Source: Oxalobacteraceae bacterium (GTDB taxonomy: Bacteria > Pseudomonadota > Gammaproteobacteria > Burkholderiales > Burkholderiaceae_D). From it: a stretch of 35,426 bases of DNA. Positions 17,458 through 25,012 of the stretch are shown here, piece after piece. A program made the position numbers and the translations under genes. The DNA lies in NCBI GenBank assembly GCA_947446335.1, contig CANFGA010000002.1, positions 1-35,426 of the forward strand, given 5' to 3'. The notes beneath the pieces were generated by a model. It ran no database searches. It was given only the letters and a program-made list of their open reading frames with translations, and was not told where the DNA came from. Position 1 is the first letter of the stretch; each line of letters opens with the position of its first letter.

Positions 17458-18498
17458 ATGACAAGCAAAAAGAAAATAGCGCTGATCGGTGCTGGCGCGA
17501 TCGGCAAGACCCATGTCGAGGTGCTGCAGCGCAGCACTGATGCGGCGCTGATGGCGCTGGTCGATCCCTCGCCGGCCGCCCGATTGCTGGCCGAGGCAGT
17601 TGGGGTGCCCTGGTTTGCCAACTACCACCAGATGCTGGAATCAAACAAACCGGATGGCGTGATCGTGGCAACACCCAACGCGACCCATGCCGAGGTCGGC
17701 GTATGCTGCATGGAACTGGGCATTCCGGTGCTGATCGAAAAGCCGATCGCCGATACGCTGGCGGCGGCGCAGCGCCTGGTCGATGCATCGAACCGCAGCG
17801 GCTTGCCGTTGCTGGTCGGCCATCACCGGCGCCACAATCCCATAATGCGCCGCGCTCGCGCCCTCCTCGACTCCGGATGCCTGGGCAAGCCGGTGACGGC
17901 CACCGTGATGGCCAACTTCTTGAAGCCGGACAGCTATTTTGACATCACATGGCGGCGCGAAGCCGGCGGCGGACCGGTGCTGATCAACATGATCCACGAG
18001 ATCGATGCAATGCGCTTTTTGTTTGGCGAAATCGCCAGCGTGCAAGCGATGTCATCGAATGCGATCCGCCAATTTTCAGTTGAAGATACCGCCGCCGTGA
18101 TCCTGCGCTTTCGCAATGGCGCGCTGGGCACGATCAGCGTCTGCGACACCGCAACAGGGCCATGGAACTGGGATCTGTGCGCAGGCGAAAGCGCGCACTA
18201 TCCGCGCCAGAACGAAAACAGCCATTTCTTGAGCGGAACCGATGGCTCACTGACCTTGCCCGGGCTCGATATCTGGAGCTACCGCGAACAACGCGGCTGG
18301 CACGATCGGCTCACGCAAGAGCGCAGCACGCCGCATCAGGGCAATCCCTACGAAGCTCAGATGCGTCATTTTGTTGCCATGATCGACGGCAGCGAGGCCC
18401 CGCTGTGCAGCGCCAGCGACGGCATGCGCACGCTGGCGGCAACGCTCGCCGTGCATCAGGCTGCCGCATCGGGCCTGACCATCATGCTCGACAATTGA
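17458..18498 (+). CDS. Gfo/Idh/MocA family NAD(P)-dependent dehydrogenase
   Basis: An oxidoreductase of 346 residues with an N-terminal Rossmann fold (GAGAIG, 11-16) and the family motif EKPIAD (Lys95 catalytic). The second-domain stretch GGGPVLINMIHEIDAMRFLFG contains His180, the usual proton relay. Family members oxidise ring or sugar hydroxyls, for example inositol 2-dehydrogenase. AGGAGA lies six bases before ATG 17458. An upstream in-frame start at 17434 lacks a ribosome site. It has its own IclR-boxed promoter, and the IclR gene follows 90 bases downstream. A polyhydroxylated cyclohexane acid is a fitting substrate but unproven. Confidence 0.86.
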   Translation: MTSKKKIALIGAGAIGKTHVEVLQRSTDAALMALVDPSPAARLLAEAVGVPWFANYHQMLESNKPDGVIVATPNATHAEVGVCCMELGIPVLIEKPIADTLAAAQRLVDASNRSGLPLLVGHHRRHNPIMRRARALLDSGCLGKPVTATVMANFLKPDSYFDITWRREAGGGPVLINMIHEIDAMRFLFGEIASVQAMSSNAIRQFSVEDTAAVILRFRNGALGTISVCDTATGPWNWDLCAGESAHYPRQNENSHFLSGTDGSLTLPGLDIWSYREQRGWHDRLTQERSTPHQGNPYEAQMRHFVAMIDGSEAPLCSASDGMRTLAATLAVHQAAASGLTIMLDN

Positions 18499-18541
18499 GC
18501 CGGGCGCAACAGAACAAGACCATCAATTTGCATTCCGCATT

Positions 18542-18554
18542 GGAACCATGTTCT
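18542..18554 (+). promoter_or_regulatory. IclR-type box before the IclR gene
   Basis: GGAA-CCATG-TTCT lies 34 bases before the chosen start of the IclR regulator. A TTCC half-site (18533-18536) sits at the position a second box would take, with its centre 18 bp upstream. The site suggests autoregulation. No clear core promoter was recognised here. Confidence 0.5.
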
Positions 18555-18588
18555 AATTCCGTTTTTGACTGCACACAGGAGAATGGAC

Positions 18589-19407
18589 ATGAGTGGAAGC
18601 TTGGATCGCGGGTTGTCGATATTGGAATTGCTGGCAATGAGCGGCGGCCCGCTGCCGCTGCGCGACATTGCCGAACGCCTGACCATTCCACCGAGCGCGA
18701 CGCACCGTTTGCTCACGATGCTGGCCGGCCTGGGCTACGTGCGCCAGACGGAGGACCATGGCGATTATCAATTGAGTCTGAAACTGGTCTCGCTGGGATT
18801 GATACGCCTGTCGACCAGCGGCATTTCCGACCTCGCGCAACCGGTGCTGGAAGAACTCGCGAGCGAAACGGGCGAACTGGCCCGGCTGGGTTTGATCGAA
18901 GATGAAAAGATGGTCTACATCGCAAAAGCGCAGGGCACGCTCCACGACTTGCGCTACGATCCCGACATGGGCAAGGAAGCGCCGCTGTTTTGCACTGCCA
19001 CCGGACAAGCATGGTTGCTCGGCATGACCGATGAAGAGGCGTTGATGATCGTGTCGCGCCAAGGTTTTGGCACCGGCACCGATTACGGACCAAATGCACC
19101 GCGCACCATCCCCGCCTTTCTGAAAGAATTGCAGTTGGCGCGCAAGCGCGGCTACGGCTTGAATCTCGATGCTTCGATGGCTGGCATCAGCGCAGTCGCA
19201 CTGCCGATCCGGCATCCAGTGAGCGGCAAGCCGGTCGGCGCAGTCAGTCTGGCCGGCCCTTCCAGCAGGATCACCGCTGCGCGCGCCAAGCAATTCATTC
19301 CCCTGCTGACCAAGGCGGCCAAAGAATTGTCGGGCATCTCGCTGGGCCCCTCATCGCTGCCCAAACAGCTTGCGGCGCAAAAAAGCCCCGCCAAAAAAGC
19401 GCGCTAG
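18589..19407 (+). CDS. IclR-family transcription regulator
   Basis: A regulator of 272 residues. The winged helix-turn-helix is N-terminal (about 5-60: LDRGLSILELLAMSGG, LPLRDIAERLTIPPSATHRLLTML) and the GAF-like effector domain follows (RLGLIEDEKMVYIAKAQG, LFCTATGQAWLLGM, GISAVALPIRHP). ATG at 18589 is favoured, with AGGAGA six bases upstream. ATG at 18583 touches that motif. The C-terminus adds an Ala/Lys-rich tail (KSPAKKAR). IclR-type boxes before its own gene, the preceding Gfo gene, the next acyl-CoA dehydrogenase gene and two further promoters make it the likely local repressor. The effector is unknown. Confidence 0.9.
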   Translation: MSGSLDRGLSILELLAMSGGPLPLRDIAERLTIPPSATHRLLTMLAGLGYVRQTEDHGDYQLSLKLVSLGLIRLSTSGISDLAQPVLEELASETGELARLGLIEDEKMVYIAKAQGTLHDLRYDPDMGKEAPLFCTATGQAWLLGMTDEEALMIVSRQGFGTGTDYGPNAPRTIPAFLKELQLARKRGYGLNLDASMAGISAVALPIRHPVSGKPVGAVSLAGPSSRITAARAKQFIPLLTKAAKELSGISLGPSSLPKQLAAQKSPAKKAR

Positions 19408-19415
19408 GGAGACTG

Positions 19416-19449
19416 AGCACGGCATGGACCATGCATGCTGTGCTTTTTT
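19416..19449 (+). terminator. Rho-independent terminator after the IclR gene
   Basis: Arms AGCACGGCATG (19416-19426) and CATGCTGTGCT (19434-19444) pair over 11 bases with one G-U, around a 7-base loop, and run into six Ts. It ends the IclR message 8 bases past the stop, so the acyl-CoA dehydrogenase needs its own promoter. Confidence 0.85.
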
Positions 19450-19475
19450 CAAAACTGTTGGCTTCTTGAATAAAA

Positions 19476-19508
19476 TTGGAATATCATTCCATATAAGAAT
19501 AATATTTC
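19476..19508 (+). promoter_or_regulatory. Promoter of acyl-CoA dehydrogenase operon with IclR-type boxes
   Basis: TGGAAT-ATC-ATTCCA (19477-19491) is a perfect inverted repeat and the best match in the window to the E. coli IclR box. A weaker GAA-N6-TTC repeat lies at 19497-19508, with centres 18.5 bp apart. TTGGAA (19476-19481) and TAATAT (19500-19505), 18 bases apart, are a possible -35/-10 covered by the two repeats. Confidence 0.65.
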
Positions 19509-19538
19509 AATTAACCGACAACCCCTTTGAAAGCAACC

Positions 19539-20699
19539 ATGGATTTCTCCCTGAACGACGAACAAAAGATGATCATCGACACCGTGCGTCGATTCATCGC
19601 AGAAGAACTCAAGCCGCTCGAAAACGGCATCGAAGAAACAGGCGCACTGGACCGGGTCACGGCCTTGGCCATCCACGAAAAAGCGAAAGCACTGGGTTTG
19701 TACGCGCTCAATATCCCCGCAGAACTGGGCGGCGGCGGACTCTCGGTGCTCGATCGCATCCTGTGTGAAGAGCAGTTCGGCCATACCTCCGACTACCTGA
19801 TCCGCCGCGCTTTTGGCAACATCTATGAACCGCTGCTGGTGTGCCAGGGAGAGCAAGTGGAACGCTGGCTCAAGCCCACCGTCGAGGGCAAGCGTACCTG
19901 CGCGATCGCGATCACCGAATCTGGCGCCGGCTCCGATGCCCAAGGCATCAAGACCCATGCCAGAAAGACTGACGCAGGTTGGGTACTCAACGGCAGCAAG
20001 CACTTCATCAGCGACGGCCTGTGGAGCGACTTCTTCCTGGTCTCGGCCAAGACCGGCGAGAAGGAAATCAGCGTGTTCATGGTCGACAAGGGCTTGCCAG
20101 GCTTCACCGTGGGCAAGGACCAGAAGATGATGGGGTTGCGCGGCACGCCGCATCTGGAACTGTTTTTTGACGATGTGTTACTGGAACCGGTCGCGCTGCT
20201 GGGCGAGCAAGGTCAGGGCTTCAAGCTGGCCATGGGCGCGCTCAATGTGGTGCGCCTGGCGCAAGTGGGCGCGCGCGCCGTCGGCAAGGCCAGCCATGTA
20301 CTGGAGCTGATGGTCGATTACGCCGGCCAGCGCACCCAGTTCGGACAGAAGATCGGCGACTTTCAGTTGATCCAGCAACAACTGGCCGACAGCGCGATCG
20401 AGATCAACGCCGCGCGCTGGATGGTCTATCACGCTGCCTGGATGCTCGATCAGGGCCAGGATGCGCGGGCGCAGATTGCGATGGTCAAGGTAGCGGCTGC
20501 AGAAATGCTGGGCCGCGTGGTGGACCGGGCAGTGCAAGTATTTGGCGGCATGGGCTTTTGCAAGGAATTGCCGATCGAGCGCTACTACCGCGACGCCCGC
20601 ATTTATCGCATTTATGACGGCACCAGCGAAATTCACCGCACCGTGATCGCCAAGAGCCTGATGAAACAAGGCGCAACGCTGTTCGATGTCAATCGCTGA
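19539..20699 (+). CDS. Acyl-CoA dehydrogenase with Asp at the usual base position
   Basis: An FAD-dependent acyl-CoA dehydrogenase of 386 residues (MDFSLNDEQKMIIDTVRRF start). It has the middle-domain signature AIAITESGAGSDAQGIKTHA and the C-terminal helical domain (GQKIGDFQLIQQQLAD, QVFGGMGFCKELPIERYYRDARIYRIY). The stretch that holds the catalytic Glu in the short/medium-chain enzymes (YEGT) reads YDGTSEIHR, so Asp360 replaces it. Asp at this place is also known, as I recall, in cyclohex-1-ene-carboxyl-CoA dehydrogenases that remove hydrogens 1,4, but it occurs in other bacterial members too. ATG 19539 is preferred over TTG 19527. The CoA-transferase follows 19 bases on. Confidence 0.88.
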   Translation: MDFSLNDEQKMIIDTVRRFIAEELKPLENGIEETGALDRVTALAIHEKAKALGLYALNIPAELGGGGLSVLDRILCEEQFGHTSDYLIRRAFGNIYEPLLVCQGEQVERWLKPTVEGKRTCAIAITESGAGSDAQGIKTHARKTDAGWVLNGSKHFISDGLWSDFFLVSAKTGEKEISVFMVDKGLPGFTVGKDQKMMGLRGTPHLELFFDDVLLEPVALLGEQGQGFKLAMGALNVVRLAQVGARAVGKASHVLELMVDYAGQRTQFGQKIGDFQLIQQQLADSAIEINAARWMVYHAAWMLDQGQDARAQIAMVKVAAAEMLGRVVDRAVQVFGGMGFCKELPIERYYRDARIYRIYDGTSEIHRTVIAKSLMKQGATLFDVNR

Positions 20700-20718
20700 T
20701 CGCATGGAGAACAACAAC

Positions 20719-22305
20719 ATGGCAAACAGCAAATTCATGACAGCGGCGCAAGCGGCGCAATTGATCCGCGACAACGACACCGTCGGGCTGATGGGCGGTG
20801 GTGGCGGCCTGATGGAAGCGACCTGCATGTTCGAAGCGGTGCAGGCACGCTTTCTGGAGACCGAATCTCCGCGCAAGCTGACGCTGGTGCACGCGCTGGG
20901 CATCGGCGACAAAAAGACCAAGGGAATGAATTGCTTCGCCCACGAAGGCCTGGTCAAGCGCGTGATCGGCGGCCACTGGGTATGGTCGCCCGCGATGCAA
21001 AAACTGGCCCAGGAAGAAAAGATCGAGGCCTACATCCTGCCCGGTGGCGTATCGAGCCAGTTGATGCGCGAAATCGGCGCGGGCCGCCCCGGCCTGTTCA
21101 CCCATGTCGGCCTCGGTACCGTCTGCGACCCGCGCCAGGGCGGCGGCAAGATGAATGCCAGCGCCAGCGACGATCTGGCTGAAGTGATCGAGATGGACGG
21201 GCGCGAATACCTGCGCTACAAACCCTTCCCGATCCATATCGCCATCGTGCGCGCCAGCGCGGCCGATGACGATGGCAACATCAGCTTCGAACACGAAGCG
21301 GCCAATCTCGATGCGCAGTCGCTCGCGCTGGCTGCGCGCAACAGCGGCGGCAAGGTCATCGTCCAAGTGCGCGAGCGCGTGCCCAGCGGTGCGCTGAAGG
21401 CGCGCGAAGTGCGCATTCCATCGGCCTGGGTCGATGCCATCGTGGTCGACCCGCAGCAGCAAACCAGCTACGACATACCGTTCGATCCCGCCTTCAGCGG
21501 CGAACTGACGGGCGCCGAACGCAGGCAAGCCGAAGACGCCGACCACGCGCGCGAACAAGCGGCCGCCAACGACATGTTCAGCGAACGCCAGGCCGTGGCG
21601 CGGCGCGCGGCGGTGGAACTGTTCAATACCGACAAGGCGCGTCCGGTCGTCAATTACGGCGTCGGCGTGCCAGATGCCGTGGCCAGGCTGATTGCGGCGC
21701 GCGGCCAGCAGCACCTGATCTACCAGACCATCGAGCACGGCACTTACGGCGGCACGCTGATGGATGGTGTCCTGTTCGGCTATGCGCGCAATGCGACGGC
21801 GATGCTCGACGCGCCCACCCAGTTCGACTTTTACGCCGGTGGCGGGCTCGATATTGCCTTCCTCGGTTTTGGCCAGTTCGATCAACAGGGTAACGTCAAC
21901 GTCAGCAAGCTCGGCGGCCTCACTGTCGGCCCCGGCGGCTTCATCGACATCGCACAGAATGCACGCAAGGTGATCTTTTGCGGCACGCTCGGGGCCAAGG
22001 GCGTGAAGCTCGAAACAGGCAATGGCCAGATGCGCGTGCTGCGTCAAGGCGAAGTAAGAAAACTGGTCGCACAGGTCGATCAAATCACCTTCAGTGGTCC
22101 GCAAAGCTTGCTACGCGGACAGACCGTGCTGTTCCTGACCGAGCGCGCCAGTTTTCGTCTGACAGCGCGCGGCATCGAACTGTTCGAGATTGCTCCCGGC
22201 ATCGATTTGCAGCGCGATGTACTCGACCAGATGGCCTTCATGCCGCAACTGGCAGAGAAAATCGCGACCATCAGCGCGGATCACTTCCTCGCATCAACAA
22301 CTTAG
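20719..22305 (+). CDS. Acyl-CoA:carboxylate CoA-transferase, fused subunits (YdiF-like)
   Basis: A single-chain family I CoA-transferase of 528 residues joining alpha-like and beta-like halves. Residues 1-260 contain GLMGGGGGLMEAT and AYILPGGVSSQLMREIGAGRPGLFTHVGLGT. The second half contains NYGVGVPDAVARLIAARG and YQTIEHGTYGG, with Glu339 at the place of the thioester-forming Glu. It would activate a carboxylic acid with CoA from acetyl-CoA or similar, supplying the acyl-CoA dehydrogenase encoded just upstream. GGAG lies nine bases before the chosen ATG. Earlier in-frame starts overlap the previous gene. It is distinct from PcaIJ, which is encoded by two genes. Substrate unknown. Confidence 0.87.
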   Translation: MANSKFMTAAQAAQLIRDNDTVGLMGGGGGLMEATCMFEAVQARFLETESPRKLTLVHALGIGDKKTKGMNCFAHEGLVKRVIGGHWVWSPAMQKLAQEEKIEAYILPGGVSSQLMREIGAGRPGLFTHVGLGTVCDPRQGGGKMNASASDDLAEVIEMDGREYLRYKPFPIHIAIVRASAADDDGNISFEHEAANLDAQSLALAARNSGGKVIVQVRERVPSGALKAREVRIPSAWVDAIVVDPQQQTSYDIPFDPAFSGELTGAERRQAEDADHAREQAAANDMFSERQAVARRAAVELFNTDKARPVVNYGVGVPDAVARLIAARGQQHLIYQTIEHGTYGGTLMDGVLFGYARNATAMLDAPTQFDFYAGGGLDIAFLGFGQFDQQGNVNVSKLGGLTVGPGGFIDIAQNARKVIFCGTLGAKGVKLETGNGQMRVLRQGEVRKLVAQVDQITFSGPQSLLRGQTVLFLTERASFRLTARGIELFEIAPGIDLQRDVLDQMAFMPQLAEKIATISADHFLASTT

Positions 22306-22326
22306 CCAGATCGATCGATGAAGTTC

Positions 22327-22364
22327 GCACTGGCCGGCTTCGGCCAGTGCAGTTCAGCTTTTTT
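22327..22364 (+). terminator. Terminator after the CoA-transferase gene
   Basis: A perfect 10-bp stem (GCACTGGCCG / CGGCCAGTGC) with a GCTT loop at 22327-22350 is followed, 8 bases later, by six Ts (22359-22364). It suits the plus-strand operon. The T-run overlaps the last codons of the convergent flavoprotein gene. The gap between stem and Ts makes it less than ideal. Confidence 0.6.
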
Positions 22365-24096
22365 GCAATGGCATCGCCGATGTCGTGCAGCGCGCTACCG
22401 CGTGGCGCGCCGCCAGATAGCCAAAGACCAGCCCGGGGCCCAGCGTGATGCCCGGGGCTGTATAGACGCCCCCCATGATCGAATGCATGTCGTTGCCGAC
22501 CGCATACAAGCCATCGATCGCTCGCTGGTTTGCACCCAACACGCGCGCATCGGCATCGGTCGCAAGACCGGTCGCGGCGCCGATGTCGCCCGGATACAGA
22601 CGTACAGCGTAATAAGGCGCCTGAGTCAATGCGCCCAGATTGGGGTTTTTGCCGCTCCACGCCGGATCGCCGATGTTGCGCTGATAAGCGGTGACGCCAC
22701 GCTGAAAGTCGGGATCGAGGCCGGTTTGCGCATGCGCATTGAAGCGAGCGACGTTGGCCTCCAGCCCTGCAGCATCGATGCCCAGACGGCTGGCCAGTTC
22801 TGCCAGCGTGCGCCCTTGCGTCAGATAACCGTCGGCCAGGAACGGCGCCAACCCTTTGCCGCCCGGACGCACCATGCCGATGCCGTACTTGCGCAGCGCC
22901 TGCGCATCGCAGACCAGATAGGCTGGAATCGCCGCAGCGTTCTTGTTGCGCTGCTGCATGGCCAGCGCAAACAGATGATACGAGGTGCTTTCGTTGACGA
23001 ACCGCCGGCCTGCCTGATCGACGGTCAGCATGCCGGGCTTGGCCCTGTCCATCACGAAATGGGGAAATACGGCAGTGCTGCCATCGGTGCGCGTGCGCAT
23101 CGACACCGGCGCCCAGAACGCATTGGTCAAGGCGCCGCTGCCGTAATGCGCGCCCAGGCCCAGAGCGAGATCGTGCGCAGCGCCGGTGTGGCCGGGCGCC
23201 GCCGGACACCAGTTCTGATCCACGCCCGGCAGCATCGACTTGCGCAAGGACGGATGGCGATTGAAGCCGCCGCTGGCCAGGATCACGCCGCCATGGGCAT
23301 GAACCGTGACTGCTTTTCCATTTTGCGACAAGGTGACCGATTCAATGCCGTGGGCGCCGCTGTCGATGGCGTCGACCGAAGCGTTCAACAGCAGCGCCAC
23401 CTTGGCATGTTTGGACAGCGAATACAACAGGCGCGCAACCAGCGCATTACCCATCACCAGACGCGTGCCGCGCGCATGGCGCAGACGGTCGCATGCATGG
23501 CGCAACAGAATCTGCGCCGAATGCGCGGCCGATGCCAGCGACTTGCCCAGGCCCAGCAGATGGTTGATGTCGGTGCGATCCACCATCATGCCGCCCAACA
23601 CGGTGAATTCGGGTATCGGCGACCGGATCAACTTGAACAGATCGCCCAGCAAGCGCCCGTCGAATGGCAACGGCTCCAGCGCCCTGCCGTTGAGAGTGGA
23701 ACCGCCCAGTTCAGAGATGTAATCCGGATGTTTTGCGCAGGCGCGGTACTTGACATCGGAATGGGCCTCGATCTGCTTGATCGCCGCCGGTCCAGCCTCC
23801 AGAAAAGCCTGGCGCAGCGCTGCCGGCGTGCGCTCGCCGATCGCGTTCGTCAGATAACGCGCCGCCGCTTCCAGCGTATCCGTCGGATTCACCGCTGCGC
23901 CATGATCGGTGCCCGGTATCCAGGTGGTGCCGGCCGACCAGGCCGTGGTGCCACCGACGAATCCGGTACGCTCCACCAGCAGCACGCTCGCGCCATCGAT
24001 CGCAGCGAACAATGCCGCCGCCAGGCCGGCGCCACCGGCGCCGATCACGACAACGTCATAACTTGCCGATGCCGGCAACTGGCTCAAGACATCCAT
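22354..24096 (-). CDS. KstD-like FAD-dependent ketone desaturase (copy 2)
   Basis: A flavoprotein of 580 residues in the same superfamily as copies 1 and 3. It has GAGGAG (19-24), ERTGFVGGTTAWSAG, NESTSYH (Tyr318 equivalent of KstD) and GGVYTAPGITLGP. There Tyr545 and Gly549 match the ketone-polarising pair, although the Pro after the Tyr is replaced by Thr. It starts one base after the stop of the AroE-like gene, with GGGAGA five bases before the ATG, so the two are coupled. I infer that the AroE-like enzyme makes a ring ketone and this enzyme desaturates it. It is the most divergent of the three copies and has no NIPSNAP gene beside it. Confidence 0.82.
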   Translation of the reverse strand: MDVLSQLPASASYDVVVIGAGGAGLAAALFAAIDGASVLLVERTGFVGGTTAWSAGTTWIPGTDHGAAVNPTDTLEAAARYLTNAIGERTPAALRQAFLEAGPAAIKQIEAHSDVKYRACAKHPDYISELGGSTLNGRALEPLPFDGRLLGDLFKLIRSPIPEFTVLGGMMVDRTDINHLLGLGKSLASAAHSAQILLRHACDRLRHARGTRLVMGNALVARLLYSLSKHAKVALLLNASVDAIDSGAHGIESVTLSQNGKAVTVHAHGGVILASGGFNRHPSLRKSMLPGVDQNWCPAAPGHTGAAHDLALGLGAHYGSGALTNAFWAPVSMRTRTDGSTAVFPHFVMDRAKPGMLTVDQAGRRFVNESTSYHLFALAMQQRNKNAAAIPAYLVCDAQALRKYGIGMVRPGGKGLAPFLADGYLTQGRTLAELASRLGIDAAGLEANVARFNAHAQTGLDPDFQRGVTAYQRNIGDPAWSGKNPNLGALTQAPYYAVRLYPGDIGAATGLATDADARVLGANQRAIDGLYAVGNDMHSIMGGVYTAPGITLGPGLVFGYLAARHAVARCTTSAMPLQKS

Positions 24097-24097
24097 C

Positions 24098-24895
24098 TCA
24101 TTCTCCCAGCAAGAAATCGACCATCAGCTCGCGCACGCGGCCAAACATGTGCGCACCGGTCATGCAGTTGCAACCGATTTCGCGCGCGGCGGCGATCAAA
24201 GGCGTGATCGCGGGAGCGGTGATGACACAGGCGACAAACATCGCGGGCGTGATGCGCTCGACATCGAGCGGATACAAGTCGCCCTGCTGCATCCCCACCG
24301 GCGTCGCATTGACCACGATATCGAAGCCGGACGGATCGGCGCTGCCATGCGACAAACTGCCGCGCTCAAGCCCTGCAAGCCGATCGAGCAGCGTTGTGCG
24401 GCGCTGCGCATCGGCATCATGGATCGCCAGCGTACTCACTCCCGCCATCAGCAGTGCATGGGCGATCGCCGAACCAGCGCCGCCAGCGCCCACCAGCAAC
24501 ACTTTCTTGCCTTCGGGCTGGCAGCCGTTGTCGCGCAGCGCGGCGACAAAACCTGAGCCGTCGAACATGTCGCCATGCCAACTGCCATCAAGGTTGCGGC
24601 GCATGACGTTGACGGTATGCAAAAAGGCGGCGCGCTTCGAACTGGTCGCGCACAGATCGAAGCAGGCAAATTTATGCGGCACGGTGACGATCACGCCATC
24701 GAGATTTTTGGCCAGCGATACGCCAGCGAGCCAGGCGGCCAGATCGGCCGGCGCCACATGGGCCGGCATCACGAACGCATTGTGGCCGCGCGCGTGGCAA
24801 TCCTCTGTAACGCCGGCCGGCGACTTCACCTGAGCAATAGGATCGCCCACGATGAAATAAACGCGTGTTGCACCATTCAACAGAAGTTCTGACAT
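24098..24895 (-). CDS. Shikimate-dehydrogenase-like oxidoreductase (AroE paralogue 1)
   Basis: An AroE/YdiB-family protein of 265 residues. Catalytic Lys75 (TVPHK), Asn96 and Asp112 (FDGSGF) match Lys65, Asn86 and Asp102 of E. coli AroE, and GAGGAG (136-141) binds the cofactor. Asp160 follows beta-2 where NADP-specific AroE has NRT, so NAD is likely. The carboxylate-binding SKS motif reads VKS (Val23, Ser25) and the residue matching Asn59 is Ile69, so the substrate is probably not plain shikimate. A catabolic role is more likely than biosynthesis. ATG 24895 is chosen over a TTG at 24919. The ribosome site is weak. First gene of a two-gene operon with flavoprotein copy 2. Confidence 0.83.
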   Translation of the reverse strand: MSELLLNGATRVYFIVGDPIAQVKSPAGVTEDCHARGHNAFVMPAHVAPADLAAWLAGVSLAKNLDGVIVTVPHKFACFDLCATSSKRAAFLHTVNVMRRNLDGSWHGDMFDGSGFVAALRDNGCQPEGKKVLLVGAGGAGSAIAHALLMAGVSTLAIHDADAQRRTTLLDRLAGLERGSLSHGSADPSGFDIVVNATPVGMQQGDLYPLDVERITPAMFVACVITAPAITPLIAAAREIGCNCMTGAHMFGRVRELMVDFLLGE

Positions 24896-24931
24896 GATTT
24901 TTACCCGATGGGTTGGCAAGGAAGAATTCGC

Positions 24932-24976
24932 ATTTTATATTTAAGTAGAATACAATTCAACTATTGAATTAAATTC
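24932..24976. promoter_or_regulatory. Divergent promoter region with paired IclR-type boxes
   Basis: Between the AroE-like gene (minus) and flavoprotein copy 3 (plus) lie GAA-TACAA-TTC (24948-24958) and GAA-TTAAA-TTC (24966-24976), with centres exactly 18 bp apart. On the minus strand TTGAAT (24960-24955), a 17-base spacer and TAAAAT (24937-24932) make a good promoter overlapped by the first box. The plus-strand core promoter is less clear. One pair of sites could control both operons. Confidence 0.65.
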
Positions 24977-25012
24977 CATTAAAAATGAAAAGTGATCTGA
25001 CAAGGAGTGACC

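Noticed and set aside
22318..24207. Long open frame (629 codons) opposite flavoprotein copy 2, and similar ones opposite the other flavoproteins and LivM/LivG
   Set aside because: High-GC shadow frames. The products are rich in Arg, His and Gln with no recognisable domain, while the other strand encodes clear enzymes.
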